Below, piece after piece: positions 34,301 through 43,300 of a stretch of 64,000 nucleotides of DNA. The position numbers and the translations under genes are program-made. The DNA is from Ampullaceana balthica (Eukaryota > Mollusca > Gastropoda > Lymnaeidae), in NCBI GenBank assembly GCA_944989445.1, contig CALYLW010000018.1, positions 842,430 through 906,429 on the forward strand, in the 5' to 3' direction. Within the stretch, counting starts at the first letter, position 1. Every line of letters begins with the position of its first letter. The notes below the pieces were generated by a model. It had not been told where the DNA came from. It made no database searches and saw nothing but the letters and a program-made list of their open reading frames with translations.

Positions 34301-37300
34301 ACGTTGGTCTCACTGAGGTCAAACAGACGGACACACAGACCTTGACCTCTGTTCAAGCTTCCGTGGAAGTCAGGGTCAGGGCTAGTCTGCCAGAGAGTAT
34401 CGTGTTCCGAAATCTGGCCATGCCGCGAAATGGAATCATCAGTGGGATAAAAGGTACTTACTCATTGAGTGGGTCAACAAGTGGGATAGAATGTACTTAC
34501 TCAGTGAGTGGGTCAACAAGTGGGATAAAATGTACTTACTCAGTGAGTGGGTCAACAAGTGGGATAAAAGGTACTTACTCAGTGAGTGGGTCACCAAGTG
34601 GGATAAAAGGTAATTACTCAGTGAGTGGGTCAACAAGTGGGATAAAAGGTACTTACTCAGTGAGTGGGTCAACAAGTGGGATAAAAGGTACTTACTCAGT
34701 GAGTGGGTCAACTAGTGGGATAAAAGGTACTTACTCAGTGAGTGGGTCAACTAGTGGGATAAAAGGTACTTACTCAGTGAGTGGGTCAACTAGTGGGATA
34801 AAAGGTACTTACCCAGTAAGTGGGTCAACAAGTGGGATAAAAGGTACTTACTCAGAGAGTGGGTCAACAAGTGGGATAAAAGGTACTTACTCAGTGAGTG
34901 GGTCAAAAAGTGGGATAAAAGGTACTTACTCAGTGAGTGGGTCAACAAGTGGGATAAAAGGTACTTACTCAGTGAGTGGGTCAAAAAGTGGGATAAAAGG
35001 TACTTACTCAGTGAGTGGGTCAAAAAGTGGGATAAAAGGTACTTACTCAGTGAGTGGGTCAACAAGTGGGATAAAAGGTACTTACTCAGTGAGTGGGTCA
35101 AAAAGTGGGATAAAAGGTACTTACCCAGTAAGTGGGTCAACAAGTGGGATAAAAGGTACTTACTCAGTGAGTGGGTCAACAAGTGGGATAAAAGGTACTT
35201 ACTCAGTGAGTGGGTCAACAAGTGGGATAAAAGGTACTTACTTGGTGAGTGGGTCAACAAGTGGGATAAAAGGTACTTACTCAGTGGTTGGGTCATCAAG
35301 TGGGATAAAAGGTACTTACTCAGTGAGTGGGTCAACAAGTGGGATAAAATGTACTTACTCAGTGAGTGGGTCAACAAGTGGGATAAAAGGTACTTACTCA
35401 GTGAGTGGGTCAACAAGTGGGATAAAAGGTAATTACTCAGTGAGTGGGTCAACAAGTGGGATAAAAGGTACTTACTCAGTGAGTGGGTCAACAAGTGGGA
35501 TAAAAGGTACTTACTCAGTGAGTGGGTCAACTAGTGGGATAAAAGGTACTTACTCAGTGAGTGGGTCAACTAGTGGGATAAAAGGTACTTACTCAGTGAG
35601 TGGGCCAACAATTGGGATAAAAGGTACTTAATCGGTGAGTGGGTCAACAAGTGGGATAGAATGTACTTACTCAGTGAGTGGGTCAACAAGTGGGATAAAA
35701 GGTACTTACTCAGTGAGTGGGTCAACAATTGGGATAAAAGGTACTTACTCAGTGAGTGGGTCAACAAGTGGGATAAAAGGTACTTACTCAGTGAGTGGGT
35801 CAACAAGTGGGATAAAAGGTACTTTCTCAGTGAGTGGGTCAACAAGTGGGATAAAAGGTACTTACTCAGTGAGTGGGTCAACAAGTGGGATAAAAGGTAC
35901 TTTCTCAGTGAGTGGGTCAACAAGTGGGATAAAAGGTACTTACTCGGTGAGTGGGTCAACGGGTGGGATAAAAGGTACTTACTCAGTGAGTGGGTCAACA
36001 AGTGGGATAAAAGGTACTCACTCGGCGATGAGATCAACAAGTGTTAGCCTATGTATTTTAACTCACTGTGTTTAACGTGATCATCAAAGGGAATGTCATC
36101 TAATGGCATAAATTTATTAACATAATGTCCGGAAATTCACTTTCGCTAATGTCATGTAATTAGGCGAATATATAAATAAAACATCCGGATTATCCATGCT
36201 GCCACTCTCAACAGCTGTACGGTATGCGTACGATAATGTGAGTCTGTGGAGTGGGTCTCAACCTACAAGGAAACGGCCCTGCTGCTTTATTTTATTTGTT
36301 CATTTAAACTTTTTCTAAAAATAGAAACCTTACGTAATGCGTTGTCCTGATTTTCAGTTTTAGTACTCGTAAGGTAAAGTATTTTACGCCTTGATATCCC
36401 GTGTATACAGTCAGAATAACGCAATAACTCATCGCTTCTCGAAGAACTGAAGAACTCTTTAACTCAAATTATTTTCCATGACTGAAGATTCCTTATATTT
36501 CCCATTGCGCTACTGGCGCTACTCCTACACAATGGTGTTGTTGAATGTAAATATTATAAAACAAGTAGCGGTGTAGCGGGGGGGGGTACCGGATTTCGGC
36601 ACCGGCAAATCCAGAATCTGGCCATTTTACAAATCCTGGTCCGGCTCTGGCCAGATCTCATTGCATAAATCCGGACAATCCAGCTCCGGCCGGATTACAA
36701 ACAAATTGAATCCGGTACAGCCCTAAAAAAAACACAAATATTTTCTGAATGAGACGGTAGGAAATACATGATAATACTGTAGTATCATCTTATTTCCACG
36801 TGTCTGAATGTGTGGACAAGAAATACATGATAATAGTATCATCTTTATTCCATGTGTTTGAATGTGTGGGCAAGAAATAGATAATAATGGAACTCAAATA
36901 ATTTGATTTGTCTGTGTGAGTTGGCAGCAGATAGATGATAATGGAATTCTATTGATGTTTGGTCTTTGCAGACATTCCATTCCAGTTGTACCGAGTTATG
37001 GTAAACCCGGCCCTGGTTCTCTTCCTTGTTGTCATGGTGATCACAGCCGCCCCGCTGCGTGGATCAGATGGACTCAAGCAGTCGTTTGTGATATTTGAAT
37101 ATGGCGTCAGTGTCACTACGTCCGGTTTCGGAAGTGAGTGGTCCAGCTATCTTGTTACACCTGTGATTGGTCATAATGTAGATCAACTAAACATGCTATC
37201 AGAAGGCTGCCAGCCAAAGTTTTTAATTGATGTTCACATCGGGTTCCTCGGGGGGGGGGAACCTATGACACTATAGCATCAAATATTAAGAACATTTGCT

Positions 37301-40300
37301 GATTTGATAAAGGGCTGACTCCAGACTCCAGAACGATTAGATTGTATATATAACAGATTAGATTGTATATATAACAGATTGGATTGTATATATAACAGAT
37401 TGGATTGTTTATATAACAGATTAGATTGTATATATAACAGATTAGATTGTATATATAACAGATTAGATTGTATATATAACAGATTAGATTGTATATATAA
37501 CAGATTAGATTGTATATATAACAGATTAGATTGTATATATAACAGATTTGATTGTATATATAACAGATTAGATTGTATATATAACAGATTAGATTGTATA
37601 TATAACAGATTAGATTGTATATATAACAGATTAGATTGTATATATAACAGATTAGATTGTATATATAACAGATTAGATTGTATATATAACAGATTAGATT
37701 GTATATATAACAGATTAGATTGTATATATAACAGATTAGATTTTGTATCTCAGAGATTAGATTATGTATATAACGGATGTGTATGAATTTATAACAGATT
37801 AGATTGTATATAACAAATACATGTTTAAATATATAACAGATTAGATTGTATATAACAAATACATGTTTGAATTTATAACAGATTAGATTGCATATAACAA
37901 ATACATGTTTAAATATATAACAGATTAGATTGTATATAACAAATACATGTTTGAATTTATAACAGATTAGATTGTATATAACAAATACATGTTTGAATAT
38001 ATAACAGAGTACATTTAAATTTCAATGTAAATTATTCACACCAGCAACAAAAACCAATTTTCAAACTTATTTATTCAAACCAATGTTTCAGTGCAACTTC
38101 AAGACGATTCCTTAAATAACTTTAGCTCCAATACATTCAAGACTACAAACGAGACCATTCTTGACCTTGAGATTATTCAGAAAGACCCCAAAAACGGGAA
38201 CTTTTCGAGAATTTTTTTAATTAAAAAAAACCAAGAGTTATTGAAAAAAATGTATTCTTAGTAATTGAAACCTTAAAATATGCTATGTAATAAACATTAA
38301 TGGAATATATCTTTTTAAAAACAAACAATTACGTCCTTTAGATGCCGTCCTCCTGTTGATTATTGTGTGCAGTGTGTTATGTTGATCCATCCGGTTGAAA
38401 CCACGTTTATTGATCGTGTGGAAAATGTCTCAATTTGTAAAGAACGATTTTAACATATCAAAATAGCGTAGTGCCCCCCTGTTCATTTTTTTTAAACGGT
38501 AGTTTTGCGTCTGTCCAGTAACGGTAGTTTTGTGTCTGTCCAGTAACGGTAGTTTTGTGTTGTCCAGCGACAGATTTGTCAGATTGTGATATTTAATTAT
38601 TTATTTTTATTAATTTATTTTTTTTTGTGGGGATATTTTAAGAATAAGGTATACACGACTTGGCCAAGAACTCTGAATGAACTAAATGATTTAAAACAGA
38701 GAATTTAGGATGAACCCCAGGTCATCACAGCTGCAATGTTGCAGCGGCCAATGAGGAATCTAAATAGCAGATTTCAAGAATGCATTCGTACAACAGGACG
38801 GCATCTAAAGGACGTCATTTTTTAAAATAAATGTTTATTCCATTAATTTTTCTAAAAATGGCAATTTTAAGGTTTGAATTAGATCTACAGGAAAAATATT
38901 TCTTCAATAACTCTTGTGTGTTGCTTTTTTAATTTTTAAAAAATATTTTTTTTTAAAAAGATTGTTGAAAATATCCCATTTTTGGGGGTCACCCTGATTT
39001 AAGCAGTTATATTTCCATGTAAAGATAATTTTTAAAATGCTTTGTTTGTCAAACGTTTATCCACTATCCACACATCACTAAACTAAACGTTTATCCACTA
39101 TCCACACATCACTAAACTAAACGTTTATCCACTATCCACACATCACTAAACTAAACGTTTATCCACTATCCACACATCACTAAACTAAACGTTTAGCCAC
39201 TATCCACACATCACTAAACTAAACGTTTATCCACTATCCACACATCACTAAACTAAACGTTTATCCACTATCCACACATCACTAAACTAAACGTTTAGCC
39301 ACTATCCACACATCACTAAACTAAACGTTTATCCACTATCCACACATCACTAAACTAAACGTTTATCCACTATGCACACATCACTAAACTAAACGTTTAT
39401 CCACTATCCACACATCACTAAACTAAACGTTTAGCCACTATCCACACATCACTAAACTAAACGTTTATCCACTATGCACACATCACTAAACTAAACGTTT
39501 ATCCACTATCCACACATCACTAAACTAAACGTTTATCCACTATCCACACATCACTAAACTAAACGTTTATCCACTATCCACACATCACTAAACTAAACGT
39601 TTATCCACTATCCACACATCACTAAACTAAACGTTTAGCCACTATCCACACATCACTAAACTAAACGTTTATCCACTATCCACACATCACTAAACTAAAC
39701 GTTTATCCACTATCCACACATCACTAAACTAAACGTTTATCCACTATCCACACATCACTAAACTAAACGTTTATCCACTATCCACACATCACTAAACTAA
39801 ACGTTTATCCACTGTCCACACATCACTAAACTAAACGTTTATCCACTATCCACACATCACTAAACTAAACGTTTATCCACTATCCACACATCACTAAACT
39901 AAACGTTTATCCACTATCCACACATCACTAAACTAAACGTTTATCCACTATCCACACATCACTAAACTAAACGTTTAGCCACTATCCACACATCACTAAA
40001 CTAAACGTTTAGCCACTATCCACACATCACTAAACTAAACGTTTAGCCACTATCCACACATCACTAAACTAAACGTTTATCCACTATCCACACATCACTA
40101 AACTAAACGTTTATCCACTATCCACACATCACTAAACTAAACGTTTATCCACTATCCACACATCACTAAACTAAACGTTTATCCACTATCCACACATCAC
40201 TAAACTAAACGTTTATCCACTATCCACACATCACTAAACTAAACGTTTATCCACTATCCACACATCACTAAACTAAACGTTTAGCCACTATCCACACATC

Positions 40301-43300
40301 ACTAAACTAAACGTTTATCCACTATCCACACATCACTAAACTAAACGTTTAGCCACTATCCACACATCACTAAACTAAACGTTTAGCCACTATCCACACA
40401 TCACTAAACTAAACGTTTAGCCACTATCCACACATCACTAAACTAAACGTTTATCCACTATCCACACATCACTAAACTAAACGTTTAGCCACTATCCACA
40501 CATCACTAAACTAAACGTTTATCCACTATCCACACATCACTAAACTAAACGTTTATCCACTATCCACACATCACTAAACTAAACGTTTAGCCACTATCCA
40601 CACATCACTAAACTAAACGTTTATCCACTATCCACACATCACTAAACTAAACGTTTATCCACTATCCACACATCACTAAACTAAACGTTTATCCACTATC
40701 CACACATCACTAAACTAAACGTTTATCCACTATCCACACATCACTAAACTAAACGTTTAGCCACTATCCACACATCACTAAACTAAACCAGCGCACACAT
40801 TTTTCTCAGGCATCCCATCCATGGTGTCCAATATTGTTGGGATGATCGTCAGCGCCGTCATCTGCTCGAGAGTGACCTCCCTTAGGGGCCATGCCCTGCT
40901 CATCCTGGCTAGCTACTTCCTGTGCAGTGTGTTTGCGTCATTCTACTTCGCCACGAGCTGTAAAAACGTTGACGTCATTGGGTTGGAGAGTCCCTTGTAC
41001 GAATTAAACGATCAAATATTTGTCTAGAATAGCGGAATTCTGTAAACAGTTTTTTTATCTTAAAGTTAAGTTTATTTTTAAAATGAATGTCGTCAAGAGA
41101 ACTACAGAAATTCACATATTACATACATATAATACATTTTTTAAAATATTTAATTTTAATATTTTTTCACATTCAATAATCAAATGCTGACCAATAAATT
41201 CGCTTTTTACTAGTGGGCAGAGAGAAATTTCAGACAATGTTTTTTTTTAAAAAATTGTTTTAAAAATATATAAAAACTTAATTTACCTGAATTATCAAAA
41301 TCTTCTGTCTTATAATTAATTATACACTCTACAGCTGTTTTCTATAATTTTGGAATGATAGCTATAGATCTAATCTATATATAATGTGTATACTGATGGT
41401 AATAGATCTAATATATAACTGTATACTGATCAAAAATAATATTCTCCTCCCATTGTCTTAGCGGTTCTCCACAGCCAGTCGTGACCAAACCCTGTAACTG
41501 CCCCAACTACCTTCCCTACCCCACGTGTGGTGATGACGGACACACCTACTTGTCCCCGTGCTACGCTGGGTGCACCGGGGGAGATGGCTTCGTGAGTTCT
41601 TTTGTTTGCACAACTACACACCCTCGACACACGTAGGACAACAACACACTCAACACAGACGGGTGACAACAACAAACTCTACACACACTGGGACAACACA
41701 CACTACACACACTGGGCTAACACACACTACACACACGTGGACAACACAACCTACGCACACTGGGACAACACACACTTCACACACTGGGACAACACATACT
41801 ACACACACTGGGACAACACACGTTCATCTACTTCTCCATCACATATTATCTTCTTTTGTTTGTTACAATAGACCATTATCTCCTGATGTCAACTAACCCT
41901 GTCATCAAATCTAAACTTCGTTTTCATCTAATGTCCGTTAACCTTATCACCAGATGTCATTTACACTTATCTTCTGACCGAAATCACCACTGTCATCTGA
42001 TGTCATCTATCATTGTCCTCTGAGATACATATTACTAGACCATGACAAAAGAAGCCCCCCCCCTTTTTTTCCGCTCACACACATATCCTCTCTCTCAGAC
42101 ATTCTTAAACTGCACCTTGCTAAACTCCAATGACCAACATGGGACACAAGCCAAGTTTGCCGTCTGTCCACCTGGCTGTATGGACAAATTCATCGGCTTT
42201 GTCCTCATCTCCACCCTGGTCACCATGACTGGACAAATGGCGGTGCTGCCACGAAACATCTTGTTGTTGAGGTAATTATTGGTCACATATTGACTTGGTA
42301 GAAAAGTGGTCGGTTGAGGTAATTATTGGTCACATATTGACTTGGTAGAAAAGTGGTCGGTTGAGGTAATTATTGGTCACATATTGACTTGGTAGAAAAG
42401 TTGTCGGTTGAGGCAATTATTGGTCACATATTGACTTGGTAGAAAAGTGGTCGTTTGAGGTAATTATTGGTCACATATTGACTTGGTAGAAAAGTGGTCG
42501 GTTGAGGTAATTATGGGTCACATATTGACTTGGTAGAAAAGTGGTCGGTTGAGGTAATTATTGGTCACATATTGACTTGGTAGAAAAGTGGTCGGTTGAG
42601 GTAATTATTGGTCACATATTGACTTGGTAGAAAAGTGGTCGGTTGAGGTAATTATTTGTCGCATATTGACTTGGTAGAAAAGTGATCGGTTCGAAGGGAA
42701 AAGGAGGTGTGATGGAGTGAAGAAGACGGGTTTGGAATGCTGTTTTTTTAAATTGGGTTTTCTTGTTAAATAAAGAGAAGGGGGGCATCACGATACACTT
42801 GGAAATACAACACAAAGATAACTTAATACAACCATAAGATAACTTAATACAACACAAAGATAACTTAATACAACACAAAGATAACTTAATACAACACAAA
42901 GATAACTTAATACAACACAAAGATAACTTAATACAACCATAAGATAACTTAATACAACCATAAGATAACTTAATACAACACAAAGATAACTTAATACAAC
43001 ACAAAGATAACTTAATACAACACAAAGATAACTTAATACAACACAAAGATAACTTAATACAACACAAAGATAACTTAATACAACACAAAGATAACTTAAT
43101 ACAACACAAAGATAACTTAATACAACACAAAGATAACTTAATACAACACAAAGATAACTAATACAACACAAAGATAACTTAATACAACCAAAGATAACTT
43201 AATACAACACAAAGATAACTTAATACAACACAAAGATAACTTAATACAACACAAAGATAAGTTAATACAACACAAAGATAACTTAATACAACACAAAGAT

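Noticed and set aside
34269..36028. CRISPR-like array
   Set aside because: The units are directly adjacent identical repeats with no unique spacers, in an animal gene; the same holds for the 34-, 20- and 47-bp arrays.
34439..36040. Long open frames on the minus strand across the 39-bp array
   Set aside because: They arise because the unit length is a multiple of three. The plus-strand frame is the one continuous with a homologous exon.
37379..37786. 135-codon open frame with repeating DCIYNRL
   Set aside because: 21-bp minisatellite in an intron; no flanking splice sites.
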